Source: Aureimonas sp. ME7
Lineage (GTDB): Bacteria > Pseudomonadota > Alphaproteobacteria > Rhizobiales > Rhizobiaceae
Assembly: GCF_903970965.1 (NCBI RefSeq)
Contig: NZ_CAJCKW010000007.1
Span: 186,001-250,000, forward strand
Reading direction: 5' to 3'
DNA: 64,000 nucleotides
Shown here one piece after another: positions 55,908-63,298 of this stretch. A program made the position numbers and the translations under genes. The notes under the pieces were generated by a model. That model was not told where the DNA came from, made no database searches, and worked only from the letters and a program-made list of their open reading frames with translations. Each line of letters starts with the position of its first letter. Position 1 is the stretch's first letter.

Positions 55908-56548
55908 GCCGCGAATGCGCGATCGAGCGGGTGGACGCGCAGGAAGCCGCCGGCCGTCATCGCTTCGAACCATTGCCGCTCACGCGCCCAGGCATGGCCC
56001 TCCCAGCCCTCGAAGCCGAAGCCGTGGACGTCGATCGTGGCGGTGCCGCCGAAGCGGCGAACGAGATGGAGCGCCACCAGAAAGCCCGTGCTCGGCACCG
56101 GGTTCGTCGCCGGCGCACGCCCGAGAAGCGCGGCGGCCTCGCGGCGAACGGAGGGAGGCAGGATCTCCACGGGCGCGCCGACGGGCCTCAGAAGCGTTTC
56201 GGCTTCGTCCGTCCAGTCCCGCCCGTCCTCGCCCTGATGCTCCACCGGCTCCGCCTTGCGCGCGAAGGGAAACACGAAGGTCTGTGCCCCGCTGACGAAC
56301 GGGCGGTCGAGAAAGCCTGGATCGGTCAGCCATTCGCGCATCTGGCCGCCGTGGTTGACCAGCGCCAGATGGGTGACGCGCCCGCCAGCCCGCCCGCCAA
56401 AGCCGGACGCGTTGTTGAACCGGACCACCCAGTCGGCGGCGTCGATACGTCCGGCCTGGTCGCCCATGTCCGGCGCGTTGCCGACGATCGCGATGGAGCG
56501 CGGGCGATGGCGCGCGCGTAACTCCTTCTGTGCCTTGCGTGTCGGCAT
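55904..56548 (-). CDS. GT29-like (sialyltransferase-type) protein
   Basis: A 214-residue protein with a GT29 sialyltransferase-like N-terminus: IAIVGNAPDMGD and VVRFNNASGF, the sialyl-motif-like segment for nucleotide binding, then VPSTGFLVALHLVRRF and VHGFGFEGWEGHAW toward the C-terminus. Rhizobial relatives are often labelled urease accessory proteins by transfer of names, which the sequence does not support. It likely adds a CMP-linked or similar sugar to a surface glycan. It overlaps the next minus-strand gene by GTGA. Confidence 0.7.
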   Translation of the reverse strand: MPTRKAQKELRARHRPRSIAIVGNAPDMGDQAGRIDAADWVVRFNNASGFGGRAGGRVTHLALVNHGGQMREWLTDPGFLDRPFVSGAQTFVFPFARKAEPVEHQGEDGRDWTDEAETLLRPVGAPVEILPPSVRREAAALLGRAPATNPVPSTGFLVALHLVRRFGGTATIDVHGFGFEGWEGHAWARERQWFEAMTAGGFLRVHPLDRAFAA

Positions 56549-56745
56549 CGCGTGCGTGATCGTCCCCAAAACCGTCCCCGTTCGGCAAGATGCCGCAGGC
56601 CGCCGCGATGGAAAGGGGCGAGTCCACACGATTGCGGCACTTTCGCGGGGAGCGGGATGACGAAACCGTGCGCCGCGATATCTCTTCATCCATCCGGCTG
56701 GAGCGATGGGGGTCGCCGGCCACGCCATGTCCAGAGGGGCCGTCC

Positions 56746-57885
56746 ATGTCGCTGAAGCCGATCTCGTTCTTCGTCCATCACCAGGGCCGGGGACACGCCA
56801 ACCGCACGATGGCGCTGGCCCAGGAATTCTCGCGCGAACGCCCGGTCTCGGTGCTGACCGCCGGGCCGCAGCTCTTCGACGGGTTCGAACGCGACATCGA
56901 GATCGTCACCCTGCCCAACATGATCGGCGCGGGCGTTCCGACGCCGCGCCTCTACGCCGAGCCGACGCCGCAGGTCATGCACTGCGTACCGCTCGGCCTG
57001 CGCGAGATGCGCCGGACCATGCGCACCATCCTCGACCATCTCGACGAGCGCGAGGTCGGCCTCTTCGTGGTGGACGTGTCGGCCGAGATCGCGCTCCTGT
57101 CGCGCATCGCCAGCGTGCCGGCCGTGCAGATCCGCATGCACGGCGATCGCGGCGACATCGGCCATGTCGGCTCCTACGAGGCGTGCGTCGGAATGCTCGC
57201 GCCCTTCGACGAGCGCCTGGAGCAGGACGACTATCCCACGGCGTTGCGTGCCAAGACCTTCTACACCGGCGGCCTGTGCACGACGCTGGACGCCGTGCCG
57301 ACAAGGGCCGAAGCTCGCCGACGCCTCGGGATCGACGAGGGGCGGGAAGTGATCGTGACGGTGACGGGCGGGGGCGGCAGCGGCACGCCCTATGCGCCGC
57401 TCACCGTCGCCGCGCGCGCGGCGCCGGAGGCCCTCTGGCTGACGCTCGGCCCCACCCACCGCGAAGGGCACGAGACGGATTTCTCCAACCTTTCCGAGCT
57501 CGGCTGGGTGCCGAACGTCACCGATCATCTGGCCGCCGCCGACATCGTGATCGCGTCCGCCGGCGACAACACGATCCACGAGATCGCGCGCGTCGGCGCC
57601 CGGCTGATCGTGATGCCGGAATGGCGCTACTTCGGCGAGCAGGTGCGCAAGGCGGAAGCCCTGGTGCGCCTCGGCGCCGCCGTCAGCGCCCCGGCCTGGC
57701 CGGGCGATCTCGACGGCTGGCGCGCGCTTTTGGGTCAGGCTCGGGCGTTGGACGGCGAGACGATCCGCACCCTGCAGGACCCGGAGGCCGCCCAGCGCGG
57801 TGCGGGCTGGCTGGAGCGCTTGACCGACGAGCTTTGGGACGGTGCCGAGGCGAGCGCCGCCCCGGCCCTCAAGGTCGTCGGCTGA
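56746..57885 (+). CDS. MurG/GT28-like glycosyltransferase
   Basis: A 379-residue GT-B enzyme with ISFFVHHQGRGHANRTMALA at the start (GHxxR acceptor motif) and GWVPNVTDHLAAADIVIASAGDNTIHEIARVG near the end, the UDP-sugar-binding helix. VIVTVTGGGGSGTPYAPL starts the C-terminal half. It fits GT28/GT1-type transferases that make glycolipids or decorate natural products. The start at ATG 56746 is set by the family N-terminus. It is followed after 5 bp by another cluster gene. Confidence 0.84.
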   Translation: MSLKPISFFVHHQGRGHANRTMALAQEFSRERPVSVLTAGPQLFDGFERDIEIVTLPNMIGAGVPTPRLYAEPTPQVMHCVPLGLREMRRTMRTILDHLDEREVGLFVVDVSAEIALLSRIASVPAVQIRMHGDRGDIGHVGSYEACVGMLAPFDERLEQDDYPTALRAKTFYTGGLCTTLDAVPTRAEARRRLGIDEGREVIVTVTGGGGSGTPYAPLTVAARAAPEALWLTLGPTHREGHETDFSNLSELGWVPNVTDHLAAADIVIASAGDNTIHEIARVGARLIVMPEWRYFGEQVRKAEALVRLGAAVSAPAWPGDLDGWRALLGQARALDGETIRTLQDPEAAQRGAGWLERLTDELWDGAEASAAPALKVVG

Positions 57886-57890
57886 CGCCC

Positions 57891-58547
57891 ATGGCGACGC
57901 TTCTGACGGTTCTGCGCGGCGGCGGGCGCTACGACGCGCTTTGGGTGGAGCGTCTGGCGCGCGGCGCGCGGCGCCATGCCCCCGCCTTCACCCGCATCCT
58001 GTGCCTCACCGACATGGCGCTCGACGTTGAAGGCGTCGAGACCGTGCCGCTCCGGCACGACTGGCCGGCTTGGTGGTCCAAGATGGAAGCCTTCCGACCG
58101 GGTCTGACGATCGGCACCACGGTGCTGTGCGACCTCGACACGGTGTTCGCGGGCAACGCGGATGCGCTGGCCGAGCCGGGTCTGGCCGCGATGGAGGACT
58201 ATTTCCTGAAGGGCCGAGTCTCGACCGCGCTCCTGCGCTGGAACGGCGACGAACTCTCTCATCTCTATGAGACCTTCGCCGGCGAGCCGGAGCGCTGGAT
58301 GGCGCCTGGCTCCTGCGGGAAGGTGCCGAACTCGGTTCATGGCGATCAGGTCGTGGTGGACCATCTCCTGCGCCGCGAGAACCGGATGCCGGCCTTTCTC
58401 CAGGCGCGCCATCCCGGCCTTCTCGACTTCTACGATCCGGACAAGGCTCGGCCCGGCCCGGTCGTGATCTTCATCGGCGATTCCAAGCCGGACAACGCCC
58501 GCGGTCCCGTCACGGCGCTATGGCGCGGGGACGCGGTGCCGGCTTAA
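57891..58547 (+). CDS. Hypothetical glycosyltransferase-like protein
   Basis: A 218-residue protein with the look of a small GT-A sugar transferase: ILCLTDMALDVEGVETVPL, then TVLCDLDTVFAGN with a DxD-type metal motif, MEDYFLKGRVSTAL and a C-terminal VIFIGDSKPDNARGPV. The family is not one I can name. It is 5 bp after the MurG-like gene, so it is part of the same unit. Its stop overlaps the convergent MauE-fusion stop at TTAA. Confidence 0.6.
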   Translation: MATLLTVLRGGGRYDALWVERLARGARRHAPAFTRILCLTDMALDVEGVETVPLRHDWPAWWSKMEAFRPGLTIGTTVLCDLDTVFAGNADALAEPGLAAMEDYFLKGRVSTALLRWNGDELSHLYETFAGEPERWMAPGSCGKVPNSVHGDQVVVDHLLRRENRMPAFLQARHPGLLDFYDPDKARPGPVVIFIGDSKPDNARGPVTALWRGDAVPA

Positions 58548-59329
58548 GCCCAAGCGTGGAACCCCATCCACAGGGCCATGGCGACCATCATGACGTTCTC
58601 GGTCAGCGAGACGAAACCGAGCGGCACGTTGGACTTGCCGCCGACGCAGGCGCATTTCAGCTCGCGCTTGTCGACATACACAGCCTTGAACACCGAGGCG
58701 GCGCCCACCGTGCCGATGAAGAGCGCGACCGGCACCGACAGGAAGGTCAGGACGCCCGCGATCATCAGGACACCCGCCGCCCCTTCGGCGAACGGGTAGA
58801 GGTAGGAATAGGGCACCCAGCGCCGCGCCAGGAGATCGTAGCCGAGGAACATGTTGGAGAAGCTTTCCACGTCCTGCAGCTTCTGGACGGACAGCAGGCA
58901 CATGGCGACCGCCACGAACCATTCGCCCGCCCGCACGGTGAACGGCGATCCGAAGGCGGCATGGCTCATGGCGAGCGCGACGAGCGCCGCCATCGCGAAG
59001 ATCGCGATCACCGGCTTGTAGGTCGTCGCCTTGGGGTCGGCGACGGCCTTGCCCAGGAAGCGGCGCGTGTCGTCGTAGCCGCCGATGCGCGCGCCCTCGA
59101 CGAAGATCTGCGGCGTCGTCTTGACGCCGTGCTCGGCCTTGAAGGCGTCGGTCTCTTCGCGCGTTCGAAGCCACCGGTCCTCGACCTCGAAGCCCTCGCG
59201 GCGCAGGAGGTCGAGCGCCTTCAGGCCGAAGGGACAGACATGCTTGTCCATCACCATGCGGTGGATCACGGCGCGGCGCGGCTTGGCGGTCGTAGCAAGG
59301 GGGGCGAGCGTATCGGCTGCGGACGACAT
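58544..59329 (-). CDS. Glutaredoxin-MauE/DoxX fusion, redox membrane protein
   Basis: A 261-residue fusion. Residues about 20-95 are a glutaredoxin-like domain: VIHRMVMDKHVCPFG with a single Cys32 (CPFG in place of CPFC), TTPQIFVEG with the cis-Pro, and GGYDD. Residues about 100-255 form four membrane helices of MauE/DoxX type, with CAC at 226-228. MauE helps mature disulfide-rich periplasmic proteins. The promoter is a mer-type MerR site. The pairing suggests passing electrons or handling thiols or metal stress at the membrane. Confidence 0.8.
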   Translation of the reverse strand: MSSAADTLAPLATTAKPRRAVIHRMVMDKHVCPFGLKALDLLRREGFEVEDRWLRTREETDAFKAEHGVKTTPQIFVEGARIGGYDDTRRFLGKAVADPKATTYKPVIAIFAMAALVALAMSHAAFGSPFTVRAGEWFVAVAMCLLSVQKLQDVESFSNMFLGYDLLARRWVPYSYLYPFAEGAAGVLMIAGVLTFLSVPVALFIGTVGAASVFKAVYVDKRELKCACVGGKSNVPLGFVSLTENVMMVAMALWMGFHAWA

Positions 59330-59371
59330 GGGAGGCAGCTTTCCGGTTGGTGGAACGAGAGGCTGCACCCC

Positions 59372-59402
59372 ATATAGGGTCCGTACCCCGGTACGGAGTC
59401 AA
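59372..59402 (-). promoter_or_regulatory. mer-type MerR-controlled promoter with 19-bp spacer
   Basis: Read on the minus strand: -35 TTGACT (59397-59402), 19-nt spacer, -10 CTATAT (59372-59377). The spacer holds CCGTACC-GG-GGTACGG, very like Tn21/Tn501 merOP (TTGACTCCGTAC...GTACGG). The overlong spacer is the hallmark of MerR-activated promoters. It drives the glutaredoxin-MauE gene; merR starts 5 nt to the right, so it is autoregulated too. Confidence 0.92.
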
Positions 59403-59406
59403 GACC

Positions 59407-59892
59407 ATGAGCGGATGGACGATCGCAGGGCTGGCGCGCGAAGGCGGCGTCGGCGTCGAGACGGTGCGCTACTACCAGCGCCGGGGGCTTCTGACCGTTC
59501 CCGAGCGCGTAACGGGTGGCGGCTCGGCGGGCCGGGTCCGGCGCTACGGGCCAGCGGACGTGCGCCGCCTCGCCTTCATCCGCTCCGCCAAGGCGGCCGG
59601 CTTCACGCTGGAGACGATCGGCGAACTTCTGGCGCTCGACGCGTCCGACGACCGCGCCAAGGCCCGGCGCCTGGCGCTGGAGCGCGTCCGCGCCTTGGAC
59701 GAGAAGATCGCGGAGATGCAGGTGGCCCGGGACGCCCTCGCCTCGCTCGCCGCCGAATGCGAAGCGGAAACCGAAGGTCCCTGTCCGATCCTCCTCGCCT
59801 TCGGCGAGCCGGGCTCGGCGGAGCCGCAGGATGGAAACGCGCGCTGTTCGGCACACGACGGCAACACGCGGCACGCGGGCCGAGCGTCCTAG
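59407..59892 (+). CDS. MerR-family regulator, mercury-type but lacking one ligand Cys
   Basis: A 161-residue MerR protein: IAGLAREGGVGVETVRYYQRRGLL and RRYGPADVRRLAFIRSAKAAGF form the winged HTH, followed by a long dimer helix. Aligned to Tn501 MerR, Cys118 and Cys126 match Hg ligands C117 and C126, but the C82 position is Arg83, and the loop between the two Cys is one residue shorter. So it binds a mer-like operator but may respond to another metal or thiol stress. GGAG at 59395 is within the operator, 8 nt before the ATG. Confidence 0.9.
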   Translation: MSGWTIAGLAREGGVGVETVRYYQRRGLLTVPERVTGGGSAGRVRRYGPADVRRLAFIRSAKAAGFTLETIGELLALDASDDRAKARRLALERVRALDEKIAEMQVARDALASLAAECEAETEGPCPILLAFGEPGSAEPQDGNARCSAHDGNTRHAGRAS

Positions 59893-60080
59893 AGCACTTT
59901 CTGACCGCATCGAACGGTCGTCATCGTCCAGCGGACGCCCACTCTCCTAGTGGGTTGCATTCGCTCCGCCGCTGCGTTGCTCGTCGGTCGCGATCCTGGC
60001 GGCACCGCTTCCCCTCGCGCCTTCATCACGAGGCGAGACCACTTGCCTGTCGCACCATCCCACCCGGTCGAAAAAACGGT

Positions 60081-60524
60081 CTAGAAGTCGCCGAGGCTGA
60101 GCTGGGGCGAGGCGGGGGGCTTTCGAACGGGAGCCTTGGCCGCCGGCCGCTTGGCCCGCACTGAGGCGGGCGCCGGCGGACGGGCGGCGGGGCGCTTCAT
60201 GCGCTGGAGCGCGGCGTCGCGGTCCTTCGCCTCGGGTGCATCCGGGTTGTCGGTCAGCCATTTGCCGCGCTTGATCACCTCGTTGACCCGGCCCTGGTTG
60301 ACGCCGAGCTGGAAGGCGATCTCCTGCTGGGTCATGCCGGTGGTCTCGTGCAGGTGCAGGATCTGGCGCGCGACGTCGGGCGTCATCTTGCGGCCGGTCA
60401 CGCGGCGGGCGGGCGCGGCGGCGCGCTTGTCCTTGTCGCGCTTGCGCAGCGTATCCAGAACGTCCAGCGCCGAACGCAGACCGTATTCCTTCAGCGCTTC
60501 CTCGAACTCCTTGAGCGTGGGCAT
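60081..60524 (-). CDS. Small HTH DNA-binding protein
   Basis: A 147-residue basic protein. Residues about 50-90 hold a homeodomain-like helix-turn-helix (PDVARQILHLHETTGMTQQEIAFQLGVNQGRVNEV), and the C-terminal half is Ala/Pro/Lys/Arg-rich and flexible. It is likely a nucleoid-associated or local regulator, not a recognised named family. It is flanked by gaps of 188 and 162 bp in which I see no gene or clear signal. Confidence 0.7.
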   Translation of the reverse strand: MPTLKEFEEALKEYGLRSALDVLDTLRKRDKDKRAAAPARRVTGRKMTPDVARQILHLHETTGMTQQEIAFQLGVNQGRVNEVIKRGKWLTDNPDAPEAKDRDAALQRMKRPAARPPAPASVRAKRPAAKAPVRKPPASPQLSLGDF

Positions 60525-60686
60525 CGCAAACCCCCTTCACGCCAGAACAGAACGTAAACTGAGGCGTTTCCCGTGGTCCTTCAAGGGTCTGAACCGGGTG
60601 AGGACCCCGCTTTTCCCATCTTTTCGCGCCAGCGCCCCTCCCTTATCCCTGGATATGCCCAAAGGTCTGCCAGCTCGGAGATTCGA

Positions 60687-61715
60687 TTGAACGACGCAAC
60701 GACGCTTTCCTTCGAAGCCCTTGCCAAGCGCATCGAGGCGATCCTCCGGCGCGCCGGCCTGTCCGATCTTCATGCCGGCGCGGTTTCGCGCGTCATCGCG
60801 GTGGGCGAGCGAGACGGGGCGAAGTCGCACGGCATCTACCGGATCGAGGGGTGCCTGCGCACGGTCGCGACGGCCAAGGTCTCGAAGGACGCGGTGCCGG
60901 CGCTTCACGACGACGGGTCGGCCGTGATCCGCGTCGCAGCTGGCGGCGCCTTTTCGCCAGCCGCCTTCGAGCTTGGCGCTCCGGTTCTAGCCGCCCGCGC
61001 CAAGGATCTTGGCCTCGCCGCCCTGGTGATCCACGACTGCGCGCATTTTTCCGCCCTTTGGCCGGAGGTGGAAGCCTTGACGGAGCTCGGCGTCGCCGCC
61101 TTGGCGCTTTGCCCGAGCTATGCCACCGTGGCGCCGGCCGGGGGAACGCGGCCGCTGCTCGGCACCAACCCGCTCGCCTTCGGCTGGCCGCGCCCGGGGC
61201 TCGACCCCTATGTCTTCGACTTCGCGACCTCGGTCGCCGCGCGCGGCGAGATCGAGCTTCACCGCCGCGCCGGTCGCTTGCTTCCCGAAGGCTGGGCGGT
61301 GGACGCCGACGGGACGGCCACCACGGACCCGGACGCCGCGCTCGCCGGCGCCATGCTGCCCTTCGGCGGCCACAAGGGATCGGCGATCTCCACCATGATC
61401 GAGCTTCTGGCCGGCGCGATGATCGGCGACCTGACGAGCGCAGAGGCCTTGGATGCGCTCGGCACCACGACGCTGATCCCCCGGCACGGCGAGTTGATCC
61501 TCGCCTTTTCGCCCGAGCGCTTCGCCGCCGGGCGCCCGGGCGACCCGTTCGCGCGCGCCGAAGCGCTGTTCGAGGCGATCCTCGGCCAGGGCGCCCGCCT
61601 TCCCTCGCAGCGCCGCTACGAGGCGCGGCGACAGGCGGCGACCGGCGGCATCGCGCTGACCGGGGAGGAGATCGCCCATCTCGACAAGCTCTTGGAGCGG
61701 GGCGTGGATGCCTGA
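60687..61715 (+). CDS. Ldh2/DpkA-family dehydrogenase
   Basis: A 342-residue NAD(P)H-dependent oxidoreductase of the malate/L-lactate dehydrogenase 2 family. It has AKSHGIYRIE (catalytic His), GTNPLAFGWP, DFATSVAARGEIELHRRAGR (the TSxxARG-type stretch of Delta1-pyrroline/piperideine-2-carboxylate reductases) and GGHKGSAISTMIELLAG. DpkA-type reduction of cyclic imines from proline or lysine catabolism is a good candidate; lactate or malate oxidation is not excluded. Start TTG 60687 is preceded by GGAG at good spacing; no ATG suits. Confidence 0.82.
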   Translation: MNDATTLSFEALAKRIEAILRRAGLSDLHAGAVSRVIAVGERDGAKSHGIYRIEGCLRTVATAKVSKDAVPALHDDGSAVIRVAAGGAFSPAAFELGAPVLAARAKDLGLAALVIHDCAHFSALWPEVEALTELGVAALALCPSYATVAPAGGTRPLLGTNPLAFGWPRPGLDPYVFDFATSVAARGEIELHRRAGRLLPEGWAVDADGTATTDPDAALAGAMLPFGGHKGSAISTMIELLAGAMIGDLTSAEALDALGTTTLIPRHGELILAFSPERFAAGRPGDPFARAEALFEAILGQGARLPSQRRYEARRQAATGGIALTGEEIAHLDKLLERGVDA

Positions 61716-61788
61716 CCGCTTGCGGACACCCACCGGCTTCGCCGTTCGGCAGAGGCCGCCACGGGAAGCCGGCGGCAAGCGGCCCTTT

Positions 61789-62229
61789 TTAGGGAAACAG
61801 CTGCAGCCGGTCCCACTCGGACACCGGGATGGGGCGATCCGACAGGACCGTGTATCGAAGTTGCGTCACATGAAGGTGGTCGGGCGAAACGGAGCAGGCG
61901 AAGGCCAGCTCGTACCAGTTTCCGTCGTCGCGAAAGGCGGCGCCCTTGCCGCGGATGTCGTGGGACCGGACATGGCCCTTGCGTTTCACATCCAGCACCA
62001 CGCGATCGACGTGCCGGTGACGGGTTTCCCGGGAAAGCCGGTCCTCGAGCTTGAGATAGCAGACCTGGATCATCCGATCCGTCGGCGCCAGCTGCCGCAT
62101 CTGCGCCGCGATGCGCGGCTCGAGCGCGGCGCCGGGGCCTACGGAATGGAAGAAGGCGATGGCCGAAAGGATACCGACGAGGCAGGAGGTGCGAAGTCTT
62201 GGGGTCATCCCCTTTGATAAGCAAGCCAT
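61789..62229 (-). CDS. DUF930-like secreted protein
   Basis: A 146-residue protein with a signal peptide (residues about 8-35, ending near GPGAALEP) and one domain with QVCYLKLEDRLS, HVDRVVLDVKR and GNWYELAFACSVSPDHL, whose paired Cys could form a disulfide. It resembles the DUF930 proteins of Rhizobiales; function unknown. ATG 62229 and ATG 62208 are both possible, the second having AAAGGGG directly against it. A minus-strand terminator lies upstream, so it has its own promoter. Confidence 0.65.
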   Translation of the reverse strand: MACLSKGMTPRLRTSCLVGILSAIAFFHSVGPGAALEPRIAAQMRQLAPTDRMIQVCYLKLEDRLSRETRHRHVDRVVLDVKRKGHVRSHDIRGKGAAFRDDGNWYELAFACSVSPDHLHVTQLRYTVLSDRPIPVSEWDRLQLFP

Positions 62230-62320
62230 AGCGATATGGCCACCCGTCGGAAGGATCGAAGCTCACGTGCCCCAAAAAAGTTGCCGCGCCGTTGCGCGGT
62301 CGCTTCGAAGTTCGGACACG

Positions 62321-62344
62321 AAAAAGCCGCCCGATAGGGCGGCT
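62321..62344 (-). terminator. Rho-independent terminator (minus strand)
   Basis: Perfect 8-bp stem AGCCGCCC / GGGCGGCT with a GATA loop, followed on the minus strand by TTTTT (62321-62325). It is a strong terminator for a minus-strand transcript coming from the right, but no gene there ends at it; a truncated tRNA 3' end does, 32 bp upstream. Confidence 0.85.
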
Positions 62345-62375
62345 GAAAAGTGCGAACCACTATGGCGGTCCGGAA

Positions 62376-62388
62376 TGGTTGCGGGGGC
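62376..62388 (-). other. Truncated initiator tRNA 3' end, candidate attachment site (attR/attL)
   Basis: On the minus strand the sequence is GCCCCCGCAACCA. CCCCGCA plus ACCA is the 3' acceptor strand of alphaproteobacterial tRNA-fMet, including A72 of its C1-A72 mismatch. The rest of the tRNA (T arm and beyond) is absent; sequence to the right is unrelated. It sits before a native-looking terminator. This is the scar left at one end when an integrative element uses a tRNA 3' end as its attB. Confidence 0.6.
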
Positions 62389-62554
62389 GCGCATCAGCCG
62401 AAACCACGAACCTTTCGTCCCGTTGGTGATCCCTATTTCCTCGCACGGCTACGGTTGGAGGCGCATTGGGTAGGAGCAGCATTCCCTACGAGCTTTCATC
62501 ATCAATGTGAGTTCTGGACGGAGGTGGTACCGCCCAAACACAATGCCCGAATTG
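62389..62554. other. Non-coding stretch at the element end
   Basis: This stretch, about 55% G+C, has several short open frames but none with a ribosome-binding site or recognisable motif. I see no gene here. It may hold integrase arm-type sites if the tRNA scar is a true attachment site. Confidence 0.5.
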
Positions 62555-62583
62555 TTGACAAAGGTATCACTGTGATACATAAA
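62555..62583 (+). promoter_or_regulatory. Promoter with palindromic operator, copy 1
   Basis: TTGACA (62555-62560), a 17-nt spacer and CATAAA (62578-62583) form a good sigma-70-type promoter. GTATCAC-T-GTGATAC (62564-62578), a perfect 15-bp palindrome, lies in its spacer, ideal for repression. A second, near-identical site is at 62874-62888. The 37-residue ORF at 62643 is the first gene downstream. Confidence 0.7.
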
Positions 62584-62642
62584 GCGGTGGTCATCACCCT
62601 CCATTGACTATGAGCAACTGCTCAAGGAAGGGGGTGGTTCAA

Positions 62643-62756
62643 TTGTCGAAGAAGACGCTCACGATCGGCCGCAGCGCCGTCACCGGACGCTTCACGACGG
62701 TTTCGACAGCGGTTCGAAAGCCGAACACGCACGTCGTCACGCGCATTAAGAAGTAG
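62643..62756 (+). CDS. 37-residue basic small protein
   Basis: Starts at TTG 62643 (an in-frame ATG at 62610 is possible). AAGGAAGGGGG at 62624-62634 gives ideal spacing for the TTG. The product begins MSKKTLTIGRSAVTGRF and ends RIKK: about one quarter Lys/Arg, many Thr/Val, no Cys. Similar short TIGRSAVTGRF-type proteins are scattered in alphaproteobacteria with no known function. It has its own promoter and a strong terminator, so it is a stand-alone transcript. Confidence 0.65.
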   Translation: MSKKTLTIGRSAVTGRFTTVSTAVRKPNTHVVTRIKK

Positions 62757-62760
62757 CCGA

Positions 62761-62788
62761 AAGGCGCCCATTCGCTGGGCGCCTTTCT
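62761..62788 (+). terminator. Rho-independent terminator after the small ORF
   Basis: A perfect 9-bp stem AAGGCGCCC / GGGCGCCTT with a 7-nt loop, then TCTTCC. It begins 4 bp after the small ORF stop. Confidence 0.85.
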
Positions 62789-62873
62789 TCCGTCGCCTTG
62801 CGAAACCGTGGTGGCATTCGGGTAACATTTTTTACGATGAACCGATTGTAAGGAATTACCGGACTACACAGAT

Positions 62874-62888
62874 GTATCACCGTGATAT
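62874..62888. promoter_or_regulatory. Palindromic operator, copy 2
   Basis: GTATCAC-C-GTGATAT matches copy 1 at 62564 in 13 of 15 bases and keeps 6 of 7 palindromic pairs. It is 62 bp upstream of the DUF4258/XRE pair, in an A+T-rich stretch with a TGATAT/TATATG that could serve as a -10. The obvious candidate binder is the XRE protein encoded two genes on. Confidence 0.6.
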
Positions 62889-62949
62889 ATGTCTCGGTGC
62901 ATGAGGGTGGCGAGACCAATCCGCAAGGAAGCTGGATAGGGGACGCCGC

Positions 62950-63297
62950 ATGGCTTGGACACCAAGGGAAGCAACTGATGAAATCCGTGCTATCGCCCGT
63001 TCAGACCGCCTCGTACTGGCATACAAACTTCACGCGCGGGAACGTCTCACAGAACGCGAACTGATCGCGGGTGACGTTCTTTTCGCCCTGAAGTACGGGT
63101 TCGTTTATCAGGACCCCATCCCTGCAACCAGAGCCGGGTACAACCGTTACCGCGTCGAGAGTAAGACTCCGAACAGCGGTGCACGGACTGTGGGCGTGGT
63201 TGTGATCCCTGACAAGAAGGGTTGCCTGCTTAAGATTCTAACCGTCATGTGGATTGACGAGTTTGAGACGCGAGCGGGGTCGATAATTGGAGAGTAG
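62950..63297 (+). CDS. DUF4258-type toxin-like protein
   Basis: A 115-residue basic protein with the DUF4258 pattern: KLHARERLTERELIAGDVLFALKYG (the HxRxRxxER-like start, where His and Arg may be catalytic), NRYRVES and VGVVVIPDKKGCLLKILTVMW. DUF4258 belongs to the RelE/BECR-like group of ribonuclease toxins. It directly precedes an XRE-type regulator with a 1-bp gap, the usual toxin-antitoxin order for this type. Base composition is lower in G+C than the chromosome to the left. Toxicity is inferred. Confidence 0.72.
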   Translation: MAWTPREATDEIRAIARSDRLVLAYKLHARERLTERELIAGDVLFALKYGFVYQDPIPATRAGYNRYRVESKTPNSGARTVGVVVIPDKKGCLLKILTVMWIDEFETRAGSIIGE

Positions 63298-63298
63298 A

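Noticed and set aside
61754-61790. Terminator after the Ldh2-family gene
   Set aside because: A 6-bp GC stem is followed by TTTTT only about 10 nt later, with a poor stem-to-tract distance.
62350-62607. 85-codon open frame at the element end
   Set aside because: It crosses the tRNA scar and the copy-1 operator, has no ribosome-binding site and no motif.
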